Positions 17,797 through 26,819 of a DNA stretch of 47,150 nucleotides are shown one piece after another. The DNA lies in contig JAFYJV010000014.1 of NCBI GenBank assembly GCA_017537965.1, positions 1 to 47,150 of the forward strand, written 5' to 3'. The stretch comes from Bacteroidales bacterium (lineage in GTDB: Bacteria > Bacteroidota > Bacteroidia > Bacteroidales > F082). Under the pieces are notes generated by a model, which saw nothing but the letters and a program-made list of their open reading frames with translations, was not told the DNA's origin and did no database searches. The number at the start of each line of letters is the position of its first letter. The first letter of the stretch is position 1. The position numbers and the translations under genes are program-made.

Positions 17797-19485
17797 TTAT
17801 CTGAAATCCATCCACCAAACCTTGGTTTGTCTCGTGTCGCCATGCAACATCCTGGTCAATTGTTCGGTGTAGTTTTCGTAATTGTATTCTATTTCTTTTT
17901 GAGGATATTCCATTCGATAGGAAGTCAACTTGGCATGGTTGGTAGTGGTAGGCGTCGCCATGGTGCGACGGGCCAGAGCCCAAGCTTCCCAAGGTTGACG
18001 GAAGAGGTTCAACCAACGCTGTTGATAGATCATTTTCAAGTAAAACTCTTGACTGCCATCATATTCGGGATTCATCCAAACAGCGTAATTCATCACATTG
18101 GCTGCCATGTTGTTGCTCCAAGCCCAAATATCGAGGTTGTTGACATAATTGGTGTAATCGGGATAACGATAGGTCCAACGGGACGTCTGGTTGGGGATAT
18201 GGGTCCAGAAGAGGAATGACTGGTAAACGCCTGACCGGATGGATTCGTCCGCGTTGAGAGGCGGTGTAATGCCACCGATATTGCGAACTTCAATTTCAGC
18301 CTTCATGAAGAGTACATCGGCATAGGTCACCAAAATTTGGGGTACGTATTTCTCGTCTCTTGTCAAATAGTAGTTGAAGGGTGAGAAAAGGCATGAGGGG
18401 CCTTTGAAGGTATAGCTGGCGTCGCGCGACTGGGCATAGGGGGAGCCACCTTCCGTTGGGGTGTCAATGGTGCGGATCTGTGGATAGGGTCTCCAGGCAC
18501 CGTCAGGGAAACTATCAGTCTTATGGTTAGTGTCGAAGAACAAATACGTGCGGTAGTCATAAATCCTCCAATTGTCCCTATTGTCGGGCTTGGCAAGGCA
18601 ACTCCAGATGGTCTCGCCCATGCGGAGGTGCTTGTGTTCACGGAATGACCAATTGGTATCCCAGTTAGTACCCAATACACTGGGCCACAGGCAGATGCCT
18701 CCACCTGTTGTGCTACCACCCGAAACATTCATCTGGGTATAGATAAAATGATAGGCGTTCACCAACAAAGGCGTGGAATAATTGGGATCCTTGTCATACA
18801 TACGAAGACCATGTCTGAGGATCAACGAATTGGCAAACTCTGCCCACAGCGTGTAGTTGTTGTTGAGCAGCACGTCGTATGACAGTTTATAAAAATCATT
18901 GCCCAAAGGGGTGGCTATCGTGTCCTTTTGCAATACGTCACGTGACCAGACCAACTCTTCCAGCAAGGATTTATAGATGCTTTCTTGGGTATCCCATTCA
19001 GGTTTCATGGTCTCTTGTGAAGCTGCATTTTCCCAAATACGACCCGCCTGGGAATAGGGAATGTCGCCGAAGATATCCGTCACCTTAAAGGTCTGGTATG
19101 CTTTCAGCACGTTCAGTTGGGCGCGTACCTTGTCGCAAATCGCAGTGTCGGCCTGTTCTTCATCATAGGCATCGAAACGTTTTTCCAGTTCACGGATGTT
19201 GGCCAGCATGTAATAGTAATCCGACCAAACTGCCGAAATGCCGATTTGTGAATTGCCCCAAGACTCAGATGTCAAAGCACCGAGTTCTGTTTCAGGATAC
19301 CAGATCTCGTTTTGCAGGTAAAACTGCTCGTTCATGCTTTGTTGCAACGATCCCACCACACCGTTAAAAAGTGCTTCGATGGTTGTTCCCGTAGGTGAGA
19401 ACGGATCTCGATTCATGTCTTCAAAGTCTTTGGTACAAGAGACCATTATTAGACTCATTATAATACTGTATAATACCTTTTTCAT
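17797..19485 (-). CDS. SusD/RagB-like surface lipoprotein (SusD-like family 2)
   Basis: The 562-residue protein has a lipobox ending at Cys17 (IMVSC) followed by TKDFEDMNRDPFSPTG, a typical SusD start. TPR-type helical segments include VRAQLNVLKAYQTFKVTDIFGDIPYS, broken here only for description. Bulky aromatic loops and a late YADVLFMKAEIEVRN stretch are also typical of the SusD-like 2 group. SusD proteins cap the SusC channel and bind the imported ligand, usually a glycan, sometimes a peptide as in RagB. The pairing with three PNGases suggests released N-glycans or glycopeptides as ligand (inference). The gene follows SusC by 38 bases, nearly all of which are a heptamer repeat. Confidence 0.93.
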   Translation of the reverse strand: MKKVLYSIIMSLIMVSCTKDFEDMNRDPFSPTGTTIEALFNGVVGSLQQSMNEQFYLQNEIWYPETELGALTSESWGNSQIGISAVWSDYYYMLANIRELEKRFDAYDEEQADTAICDKVRAQLNVLKAYQTFKVTDIFGDIPYSQAGRIWENAASQETMKPEWDTQESIYKSLLEELVWSRDVLQKDTIATPLGNDFYKLSYDVLLNNNYTLWAEFANSLILRHGLRMYDKDPNYSTPLLVNAYHFIYTQMNVSGGSTTGGGICLWPSVLGTNWDTNWSFREHKHLRMGETIWSCLAKPDNRDNWRIYDYRTYLFFDTNHKTDSFPDGAWRPYPQIRTIDTPTEGGSPYAQSRDASYTFKGPSCLFSPFNYYLTRDEKYVPQILVTYADVLFMKAEIEVRNIGGITPPLNADESIRSGVYQSFLFWTHIPNQTSRWTYRYPDYTNYVNNLDIWAWSNNMAANVMNYAVWMNPEYDGSQEFYLKMIYQQRWLNLFRQPWEAWALARRTMATPTTTNHAKLTSYRMEYPQKEIEYNYENYTEQLTRMLHGDTRQTKVWWMDFR

Positions 19486-19487
19486 AA

Positions 19488-19522
19488 TTCTTCTTACTCC
19501 TTACTTCTGTCTTCTGACTTCT
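19488..19522 (-). repeat. Tandem heptamer array, 5 x AGAAGNN, filling the SusC-SusD gap
   Basis: Read on the minus strand the units are AGAAGTC, AGAAGAC, AGAAGTA, AGGAGTA, AGAAGAA. The array starts one base after the SusC stop codon and ends two bases before the SusD ATG. The fourth unit creates AAGGAG, a Shine-Dalgarno-like sequence, about ten bases before the ATG. Confidence 0.9.
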
Positions 19523-19523
19523 A

Positions 19524-22500
19524 TTACAAATTCACCTTTAATGATAGCATGACAGACCTCGTCCCTGGATATGATCCGTATTCCAATCCCTGGGCATTGC
19601 CAGAGCCTTGTGTCCCTTCAGGGTTGATGTTGTCGGGCAAAGTCTTGTAGAAATAAAACAGGTCACGACCCACCAATGAGATGGAAGCCTGTTTGAAGAA
19701 GTTTTGCTTGTCGAGCCATTTGCGTGGGAAGTCGTATGTCAACGACAGTTCGCGCATCTTGATCCAAGTGTTGTCCACAATGCCTGGAGTGGTGAGGATG
19801 TTGCCCCATCCGCCAAAGTTGGGCATGTATTTATAGAGGTAATGTACCACATGATCGTTTTCCACGGCTTCGCCCGTCTCGGTATTGATGCAATAGCCAG
19901 GAAGAATGACACCGTAGTTGCCAATGTAATTGCCATCGGCATCGTAATAGCGCAGACCGTTGCCTTCACGCTCGTAAAGTGTTTCCGGACTTTGACCAGT
20001 CTGCATACCCACCACGTATGAAGCACAGTAGATCTGGCCTCCCAACTTGGCATCGACCAAAGCGTACAGCGACCAGTTTTTGTAGGAAGCCCTTAAATTG
20101 ATACCACCTGTTAACAAGGGGGCGCAGTTGCCTACAGGTACACGGTTGTCTGTCTTCAAATAAGTGGTACCCGACTCATTGAGGAGTGGTAGGGCGTTGC
20201 CATCGGCATCGTAGAAAGGACCAACGGTAGTGCCATCGGGCATGGTGTATTCATAAACGTAGTCCCAACCATAGATGGTGCCGTATTCCTCGCCTTCCTC
20301 CACTGCGACGGCGGGACCGTTGGAACCCCAAATCTCAGAGAGCAAATACATGTTGGCTCCAGCAAGATCGACAATTTTGTTTTTGTTGCGAGCCAAATTC
20401 AAGCCCACTTGAACGCCGTAATCCTTGGCTTGTGCGATATCGTAAGTCATGATGGCCTCAATGCCTTTGTTGGTCACCACACCTGTGTTAATAGTCACAT
20501 TGCTTGCGCCCGATGAAGGAGCGAGCGGTGAGGAAAGGATTTGATCCCATGAGTAGATGTCGTAATAAGTGAAATCCATGTTGAATCTTGCACCGAGACC
20601 CAAGTCGAAGCCAAATTCAAAGGCGCGTTGCTTTTGGGGTTTCAGTTCCAAAGGCGGCACTGTGGAAGGCAATGACGAAGAGAGTTGATGGCCAAACGAG
20701 CCCGTGTTATAGGTATAAGTGAGTTGATAGGGCTCTGTGTCGCTCGCAGTCTGTGCCCAAGATCCTCTCAGCTTTAAGAAGTTGACAGGACCCCAATTCC
20801 AGTTTTTAAAAGCGGACGTCGGCACAAAACTCAAGGTCGCCGAAGGATAGAAGTAGCTGTTGCGCGTGACCGGCAGCGTTGACGACCAGTCGTTACGGCC
20901 AGTCACGTCAAGGAATAGCCAGTTGTTATAGCTCATGTTCAAGAAGGCATATAACGAGTTGACTTGTTTTTCCCATTTCGACTCTCCGAAGACTCGTTCC
21001 GTGGCTGAAGAGTAGTTGTAAATGGTATAAAGATTGGCATAAGCCCAATTTCCAGAGCTGCCATTGAGACCGTCGCGATAACCGTAATACTGTTCGCCAC
21101 CAACAGAGAAACGTATGTTGAGCGGAGTGTCAAAGAGTTTGTCCTTATAGGCAGTGAGCAGAAAGTCCATGTCACGGGTAATGGAGGTGTTTTTCTCTTT
21201 TTTATAATAGCCGCCTGCCATTTCGTCGATGGTGGTGGGTTTGTGTCGTGTAATATAGTTGTCGTTGGTCCAGTCAAGGGCTACCTTGGCGTTGGCGCTC
21301 AACCAAGGCGTGATGTCGTACATCAAACGGACAGATCCAAACATCTTGTCGCGATCGAGTGTCGTGTTGTTATTGTAGAAAGTCCAGAAAGTGCTGCTGT
21401 AGATATATTGATAGGGATAGCCATCAAACTGGTTCATTGTTCCATCAGGATTTTCGTAAGAAGTGACTTCCAAGCCTTTCCAGCTGCGAGGCCAACTGTA
21501 GAGCAACCCTTTGTTGAAGTTGCTGTTCGATTCACCGATTTCAGGGGAGTTCAAACGGTAATAATCCAGATAGGTGAAGGCCACATCAACTTTGATCTTG
21601 TCGGAAACGTTGATGAGGGAACCTACGTTGACGGTGGACTGGCGAAGGTTGCAGTTGTCGATGATGGCATCAGTACGCGAGTCGGTGAACGACACACGGA
21701 TGCTTCCAAAGTCGCCGGCATTTTGCAGCGAGATGTTGTTGTTCATCGTGTGGCCATTGTGGTACAACAGGCTGAGGTTGTCGGGTTGGGGATCGTATTT
21801 GCGCACCACACCGTCCCACCAAAGTACGCTCTCGCCATTCATCTCTGGACCCCAGCTTTGGGCACCGCCATAGTAGCCAAAAGTGGTGTTGGTAGGTTCG
21901 CCTGCCGGGCCGTCATCGACGCTATAAATACCTGGATATTCATATACCTGGTTGCCGTCCTCGTCGAACATTCCCTCTATGGGGGTCAATGTAGGCGTGT
22001 TGAAGGTGATGGGACCTCCTGCGCCATATTTGTTCTGCACCGAGCGAAAGAGGTATGGTTGCGTAATCTTATATGAAGTATTGTAGCTGATACCCAATCC
22101 ACGTTGTTTACTGCCTTTCTTGGTAGTGATGAGTACCACGCCGTTGCCGCCTCGTGAGCCGTAAAGGGCGGCCGCAGTGGGGCCTTTCAAGATATCAATG
22201 TTCTCGATGTCTTCCTGGTTGATATTGTTCAGGGCTGTACCCCAATCACGTCCACCACTCCAAGCGGTGACGCCACCTTCGTTGGTCATAGGGACACCGT
22301 CCACCACGATGAGCGGCTGGTTGTCGCCCAAGATGTTGTTGTTACCACGGATGACGATACGCGAAGCACCACCGTCAACGCCGTTAGGGTTGATGATCTG
22401 AACACCTGCGGAACGTCCGCTCAAGGCACTGATCACGCTACCGGAACCTGACTTGGCAATCATATCGCCTCCGATTTCTTCGGTGGCATAACCCAATTCC

Positions 22501-22853
22501 CTTTTCTGACGTTTGATACCCAAAGCTGTTACCACGACATCGTCAAGCAGTTGTGCATCCTGATCCAAAGTGACATTAATCTTGGAACGACCATTTACGG
22601 CATGTTCCTGAGTGGTGAAACCAACGTAGCTGAAAACCAAAACAGCCTTGGCGTCCACTTCAATGCTGTAATGGCCGTCAATGTCGGTGATGGTTCCAAC
22701 ACTGCCGCCTTTTTCCTTGACTGTTACGCCTGGAAGTCCGAAACCATCATCGCTTGAAACGACGGTACCTGTTACCGTCAAATGCTGGGCAAAGGTCGTA
22801 ACAGAGGAAAACAAAATGAACAACCAAAGAAATAGTAAATATTTTTTATACAT
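19524..22853 (-). CDS. SusC/RagA-like TonB-dependent outer-membrane transporter
   Basis: The 1109-residue protein imports a ligand through the outer membrane with TonB energy. A signal peptide (TFA, Gln23 next) leads into a carboxypeptidase-regulatory-like domain (about 25-103, GTVVSSDDGFGLPGVTV). The SusC linker DDVVVTALG (104-112) follows. The plug domain contains the classic RGNNNILGDNQPLIVVDGVP and LKGPTAAALYGSRGGNGVV. The rest is a 22-strand barrel ending in VMLSLKVNL. It is the first gene of the SusCD/PNGase operon and has its own promoter at 22902-22931. No sensor, sigma or anti-sigma gene lies nearby in this window. Confidence 0.95.
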   Translation of the reverse strand: MYKKYLLFLWLFILFSSVTTFAQHLTVTGTVVSSDDGFGLPGVTVKEKGGSVGTITDIDGHYSIEVDAKAVLVFSYVGFTTQEHAVNGRSKINVTLDQDAQLLDDVVVTALGIKRQKRELGYATEEIGGDMIAKSGSGSVISALSGRSAGVQIINPNGVDGGASRIVIRGNNNILGDNQPLIVVDGVPMTNEGGVTAWSGGRDWGTALNNINQEDIENIDILKGPTAAALYGSRGGNGVVLITTKKGSKQRGLGISYNTSYKITQPYLFRSVQNKYGAGGPITFNTPTLTPIEGMFDEDGNQVYEYPGIYSVDDGPAGEPTNTTFGYYGGAQSWGPEMNGESVLWWDGVVRKYDPQPDNLSLLYHNGHTMNNNISLQNAGDFGSIRVSFTDSRTDAIIDNCNLRQSTVNVGSLINVSDKIKVDVAFTYLDYYRLNSPEIGESNSNFNKGLLYSWPRSWKGLEVTSYENPDGTMNQFDGYPYQYIYSSTFWTFYNNNTTLDRDKMFGSVRLMYDITPWLSANAKVALDWTNDNYITRHKPTTIDEMAGGYYKKEKNTSITRDMDFLLTAYKDKLFDTPLNIRFSVGGEQYYGYRDGLNGSSGNWAYANLYTIYNYSSATERVFGESKWEKQVNSLYAFLNMSYNNWLFLDVTGRNDWSSTLPVTRNSYFYPSATLSFVPTSAFKNWNWGPVNFLKLRGSWAQTASDTEPYQLTYTYNTGSFGHQLSSSLPSTVPPLELKPQKQRAFEFGFDLGLGARFNMDFTYYDIYSWDQILSSPLAPSSGASNVTINTGVVTNKGIEAIMTYDIAQAKDYGVQVGLNLARNKNKIVDLAGANMYLLSEIWGSNGPAVAVEEGEEYGTIYGWDYVYEYTMPDGTTVGPFYDADGNALPLLNESGTTYLKTDNRVPVGNCAPLLTGGINLRASYKNWSLYALVDAKLGGQIYCASYVVGMQTGQSPETLYEREGNGLRYYDADGNYIGNYGVILPGYCINTETGEAVENDHVVHYLYKYMPNFGGWGNILTTPGIVDNTWIKMRELSLTYDFPRKWLDKQNFFKQASISLVGRDLFYFYKTLPDNINPEGTQGSGNAQGLEYGSYPGTRSVMLSLKVNL

Positions 22854-22901
22854 ATATAATAAATTTATTAGTACTAAATTCTATTTAATACGATTAAAAA
22901 A

Positions 22902-22931
22902 CAAAAATATAAAAAAATAGTTAAAATCAAA
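22902..22931 (-). promoter_or_regulatory. Promoter of the SusCD/PNGase operon
   Basis: On the minus strand TTTG (22928-22931) and TATTTTTG (22902-22909) are 18 bases apart, matching the Bacteroidota consensus. The start site would fall near 22896, giving a leader of about 43 bases to the SusC ATG. Confidence 0.72.
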
Positions 22932-22959
22932 GAGTATGAACCTCTTTCATGAAAGAATT

Positions 22960-24324
22960 TCAAACTTCGCTATCCTTGCTCAACTGGCTGAACGATTTGG
23001 GTGCCAATTCGGGCATGACACGTTTCGTAAAGGCGTTCTTATTAACCAACTGCTTGATTTCAAGTTTTTTAAGCCATTGTGCACAATCCATTTTCTTCCT
23101 TGATTTGCAATGGCCTATCATGGTTTTGACAAGCGCTTCGAATTTTGCATCACCTATGCGTTCGGTGGCGACAAGACGGCGATTTTCAATAATGAGGTCG
23201 GTGATAGGTATTTTCACAGGACACACTTCCACGCAACGGCCGCAAAGAGAACACAAGGTGGAGAGGTGCTGGAAATCCTCCAAGTCTTTCATCAATGGGG
23301 TCATCACCGTACCAATAGGTCCGATATAGGTAGTGCCGTAAACGTAGCCGCCAATGTTCTTGTAGATGGGACAAACGCTGACACAAGCACCGCAATGGAT
23401 GCATGACAACGCCTGTCTTGCTATCTCGTTGCCAAGCAAGTCGGTACGACCGTTGTTGAGCAGAATGACCACCATTTGTTCAGGACCTTCGCCGTCTTTT
23501 GATGGTCCCATGGTAATGGAACTGACAGCATTCAAAGGATAACCTGTGGCATGGGATGAAGTGAGTGGAAGCAAGATGCTGAGGTCTTCCATGGAAGGAA
23601 TCACTTTGTCGATGCCGGCGACAACAATATGGATCTTGGAAGAAGCACAAGCCTTGAGGATGTTGCCTTCATTTTCAGCCAAGACCACGGCTCCTGCATC
23701 CGACACCAAAAAGTTGACGCCCGTAATGGTGACTTGCGCCTTGTTGATGGATTGACGGATCTGATGACGGATGAAGTTGACCATTTGCTTTGAGCTGCTG
23801 TCTAGTTTCAACTTAAAATGGTCGTGCAAGATTCCATTGATCTCTTCCTTGGATAAGTTCAGAGTTGGAAAAACGGGATGATATGGTGCTTTGTTTGCCG
23901 TCTTCAAGATATAGCGTGCCACACTTGTCTCATACAAAGGCACCTTTTTTATATTAAGGTAATCATCAAGTTCAATCTCATCAAGGACGACAGAATTGGA
24001 ACGCATCACTCCCTTAATGTCGCGCTTGTTGATGAGTTCCCATATCATTTCCTGGGCATCTTCCACGTCTCTGGCCCACAAGACATTGCCGCCGTTTTCA
24101 GTGAAATGGGTCTCGAAATCAACCAACAGCTTTTCCAGGTTCATCAATGACTTGTTGCGTAGAATATGAGCGCGTTGACGTTCCAAATCGGCGTTTCGAT
24201 AGTTGATCCGGCTGTTGTCAAAGCGTTTTTCGTAACAACCCGTGCTGTAGTTGATTTTCTGCCAATGCTCTTCATCGAAGGCAATCTTGCAGTCTTCCTT
24301 GAATTTCGACATCCAATTACTCAT
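22960..24324 (-). CDS. lutB: Lactate utilisation iron-sulfur protein LutB (YkgF family)
   Basis: The 454-residue protein has an LUD domain (about 60-290, LSILLPLTSSHATGYPLNAVSSI). A ferredoxin-like region follows with two CxxCxxCxxxC clusters (Cys308, 311, 314, 318 and Cys358, 361, 364, 368) and then a LutB C-terminal tail. In Bacillus subtilis LutABC oxidises L-lactate to pyruvate; LutB is the presumed electron-transfer subunit. Neither lutA nor lutC is adjacent here, so partners must be elsewhere. The start overlaps the end of rpiB by eight bases, implying co-transcription from the rpiB promoter. Confidence 0.92.
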   Translation of the reverse strand: MSNWMSKFKEDCKIAFDEEHWQKINYSTGCYEKRFDNSRINYRNADLERQRAHILRNKSLMNLEKLLVDFETHFTENGGNVLWARDVEDAQEMIWELINKRDIKGVMRSNSVVLDEIELDDYLNIKKVPLYETSVARYILKTANKAPYHPVFPTLNLSKEEINGILHDHFKLKLDSSSKQMVNFIRHQIRQSINKAQVTITGVNFLVSDAGAVVLAENEGNILKACASSKIHIVVAGIDKVIPSMEDLSILLPLTSSHATGYPLNAVSSITMGPSKDGEGPEQMVVILLNNGRTDLLGNEIARQALSCIHCGACVSVCPIYKNIGGYVYGTTYIGPIGTVMTPLMKDLEDFQHLSTLCSLCGRCVEVCPVKIPITDLIIENRRLVATERIGDAKFEALVKTMIGHCKSRKKMDCAQWLKKLEIKQLVNKNAFTKRVMPELAPKSFSQLSKDSEV

Positions 24325-24769
24325 AGTTCTCGTCTATCTGTTCAATTTTCTCCACTCGCCTGATATGACGTCCACCTTCGAAAGGCGTAGTCAAAAACTT
24401 TTGGACCATTTCCCAAGCCAAATCAAAGGGGATGAAACGTCCTGGAAGTGACAAGATGTTGGCATCGTTGTGTTGTCTGGCGAGTTCAGCCAATTCTACA
24501 TTCCAGCACAAGGCGGCCCTTACATGAGGATGCTTGTTGGCTGTCATCTGGGCTCCGTTTCCGCTGCCGCAAAGTATGATGCCCAACGGATATTCTCCAT
24601 GCTCGATGGCTCTTGCCAAAGGATGAATCATATCGGGATAGTCCACACTCTCTTTGCTATAGGTACCGTAATCTTTCACTTCATAACCGGCTTCCAGCAG
24701 TTTTTCAATCAAAAATTGCTTCATTTCAAAGCCGCCATGATCAGATGCTATAGGAATAATTTGGTTCAT
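24317..24769 (-). CDS. rpiB: Ribose-5-phosphate isomerase B
   Basis: This cytoplasmic enzyme interconverts ribose 5-phosphate and ribulose 5-phosphate in the pentose phosphate pathway. The 150 residues match the RpiB/LacAB fold: IASDHGG (8-13), YGTYSKESVDYPD, catalytic Cys67 in LCGSGNG, and ALCWN with NILSLPGRFI. It is the first gene of a two-gene unit with lutB. Confidence 0.96.
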   Translation of the reverse strand: MNQIIPIASDHGGFEMKQFLIEKLLEAGYEVKDYGTYSKESVDYPDMIHPLARAIEHGEYPLGIILCGSGNGAQMTANKHPHVRAALCWNVELAELARQHNDANILSLPGRFIPFDLAWEMVQKFLTTPFEGGRHIRRVEKIEQIDENYE

Positions 24770-24794
24770 TTTTTCAGATGTTCATATTTTTTCG

Positions 24795-24825
24795 CAAAGG
24801 TATGTTTTTATCTCAATAACCACAA
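24795..24825 (-). promoter_or_regulatory. Promoter of rpiB-lutB
   Basis: On the minus strand TACCTTTG (24795-24802) matches TAnnTTTG, and a TTG (24823-24825) lies 20 bases upstream. The start codon at 24769 is about 26 bases downstream. Confidence 0.6.
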
Positions 24826-25299
24826 TAATAACTTCTTATTTATGAGTGTTTTACTCGTTGTCAATAATCAACAGATTTAAAATATTTAATTGATATTCAA
24901 ATATTTATATTTTTATCAACAATTTAACTGTTGATAAATTGTGATAATTTGGAGACGGTTGCTCATTGGGTGTTTATTTCTTTTGATAGCGTTTTTTTTC
25001 AACGCTGATTTTTTATTATCAACATCGAAACACCTATCTTGTCATTGAAAAATATTCCATAAAAAATTTTTTTTTGATTTTTCTTGCAAAAATAGAAATG
25101 CTTGAAAATGACAAGCCTTTTGAAAAAAATTCTAAGACCTCTAAAAGCTTGTAAGAATAATGCAAGTTTTTTAAGAAAAAGTTATGCAACGTTTCACAAA
25201 CGTATTAATCACCCATTAATCAAAATTTTTAAAAAAAGTTGATGATCGATTAATGATGAACTGTGCAAAATCGAAGGCGACTGGCATCAATGTTTTTAT
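24803..25299. other. AT-rich noncoding region between divergent genes with TTATCAACA boxes
   Basis: No coding frame is convincing in this stretch. TTATCAACA occurs three times: 24913-24921, inverted at 24929-24937 and direct at 25016-25024. A near copy, TAATCAACA, is at 24865-24873. The first two form a perfect palindrome with ten-base arms (24912-24921 and 24929-24938). A run of A and T (about 25050-25085) and three ATTAATC/GATTAAT motifs (25204-25255) follow. TTATCAACA differs from the DnaA box TTATCCACA at one base. It could be a replication origin, a large regulatory region or spacer; the sequence alone does not decide. Confidence 0.5.
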
Positions 25300-25307
25300 T
25301 AGTTTTG
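25300..25307 (+). promoter_or_regulatory. Possible -7 element of the MORN-repeat gene
   Basis: TAGTTTTG matches TAnnTTTG and lies 24 bases before the ATG at 25332. A clear -33 element is not visible. Confidence 0.5.
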
Positions 25308-25331
25308 CATTCAGATGAAAATAGTGATTGA

Positions 25332-26816
25332 ATGAATAAAACTGCCTTTATAGGGTTGTTACTGCTATGTATTTGCTATTCCGGATTGTTGAATGGACAG
25401 TCTGGTTATCAAGTATATTGGTATGAAAATGATAGTATTTCTTCAGAAGGAACCCTACGAGATGGCAAACCTGACGGCTATTGGAAGACCTATTATGAAA
25501 GTGGCCAGCTTAAGTCGGAAGGCAATCGAAAAGACTTTTTGTTGGACGGCCTTTGGTTGTTCTATTCTGAAGATGGTGACACTACATTGGCAGTGAACTA
25601 TCTCAAGGATTTGAAACAAGGAATTAGAAAAACATATCTCTCAGACGAGATCCTTGAAGAACAATTCGACCAAGGCATAAGGGTGAATATGAGCCGCTGC
25701 TATGACAGACAATACCGTTTATTGCAGGTCATCCCAATACGAAACGGTTATGAAGACGGGCTTTCTCCAATCTATGACACTACAGGTAGGCTTATCGAGA
25801 TCATCAGTTACAAAAAAGGCTTTGTCAACAGCCGAGAAGTGATCAATCGCTATGACTCACAAGGGCGCAAACACGGTTATTGGAAAGCTTTTTATCCAAA
25901 TTTCGATTTGAAATGGGAACAGTATTATAAGCATGGATTAAGGGATGGCTTCTACAAGGAATATGACGAAAAAGGCAACTTGAAAGTCATTACTAAATAT
26001 GTGAATGACGTAGAGGTGATAATAGAATCGGCTACGAAACCGCTCCAGATGCAACATGAATACTATCCCAACGGCCGCATCAAGCGCGAAGCCTCTTTCC
26101 GTGATGGAAAAAGAGAAGGTACATGGCGCGAGTTTGATGAAAATGGCAATGTGATCAGTTCGCAAATCTACCAAAACGGTCGTTTGGTCCAATCAGGAGT
26201 CATGGATACAGATGGCACCCGTCGTGGCGAATGGGTGGAACTTTATCCTGATAGCACTCTTCGTGCAAAAGGATTTTTCATCAATGGAAAACGTTCAGGA
26301 GAATGGCGTTTCTATTATCCAGGTGAAATATTGGAACAGCTCGGCAACTACAAGGACGGAAAACTTGACGGTACCTGGACCTGGTATGATCTTTCAGGTA
26401 AGATCCAAAAACAAGAAGATTTCCTTGACGGTGTTCCCGAAGGTTCATACATAGAATATGACGAACTGGGCAACTGCATCGCTAAAGGTAACTATTTCGA
26501 TGGATTGAAGACTGGGAGATGGAAAGAACAGTCAGGCGAGACCTCATTTGAAGGTGAATACCGTAACGGTCATCAAGTAGGAGAATGGGTGTCGTATTAC
26601 GCCAATGGCAAGATGGCTTTTAAAGGCTCATTCAAAGGCGGCTATCCCGATGGAGAACACCTGTATTATTATCCAAATGGGCGCCTTCGTGAAGTTCAAT
26701 CCTATTCGGGCGGCATAAGAAATGGCGTGTGGAAAAAGTTTCTTGATACAGGAGAACTGTTTTTGGAAGAACGCTATGAACAGGACAAAGACGAGATTTT
26801 AAGGGATCAGCAATAA
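25332..26816 (+). CDS. Secreted MORN-repeat (YwqK-type) protein
   Basis: After a signal peptide (GLLNG, Gln next) most of the 494 residues are repeated MORN_2-like units of about 20-24 residues. They have the pattern GxWxxYYxxGxLxxxGxYxxGxxxG, for example DGYWKTYYESGQLKSEG and GEWRFYYPGEILEQLG. Such proteins form beta-hairpin ribbons, and their function in Bacteroidota is mostly unknown. No catalytic domain or sorting domain is seen. The next gene starts three bases after its stop, so the two are probably co-transcribed. Confidence 0.87.
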   Translation: MNKTAFIGLLLLCICYSGLLNGQSGYQVYWYENDSISSEGTLRDGKPDGYWKTYYESGQLKSEGNRKDFLLDGLWLFYSEDGDTTLAVNYLKDLKQGIRKTYLSDEILEEQFDQGIRVNMSRCYDRQYRLLQVIPIRNGYEDGLSPIYDTTGRLIEIISYKKGFVNSREVINRYDSQGRKHGYWKAFYPNFDLKWEQYYKHGLRDGFYKEYDEKGNLKVITKYVNDVEVIIESATKPLQMQHEYYPNGRIKREASFRDGKREGTWREFDENGNVISSQIYQNGRLVQSGVMDTDGTRRGEWVELYPDSTLRAKGFFINGKRSGEWRFYYPGEILEQLGNYKDGKLDGTWTWYDLSGKIQKQEDFLDGVPEGSYIEYDELGNCIAKGNYFDGLKTGRWKEQSGETSFEGEYRNGHQVGEWVSYYANGKMAFKGSFKGGYPDGEHLYYYPNGRLREVQSYSGGIRNGVWKKFLDTGELFLEERYEQDKDEILRDQQ

Positions 26817-26819
26817 ACA

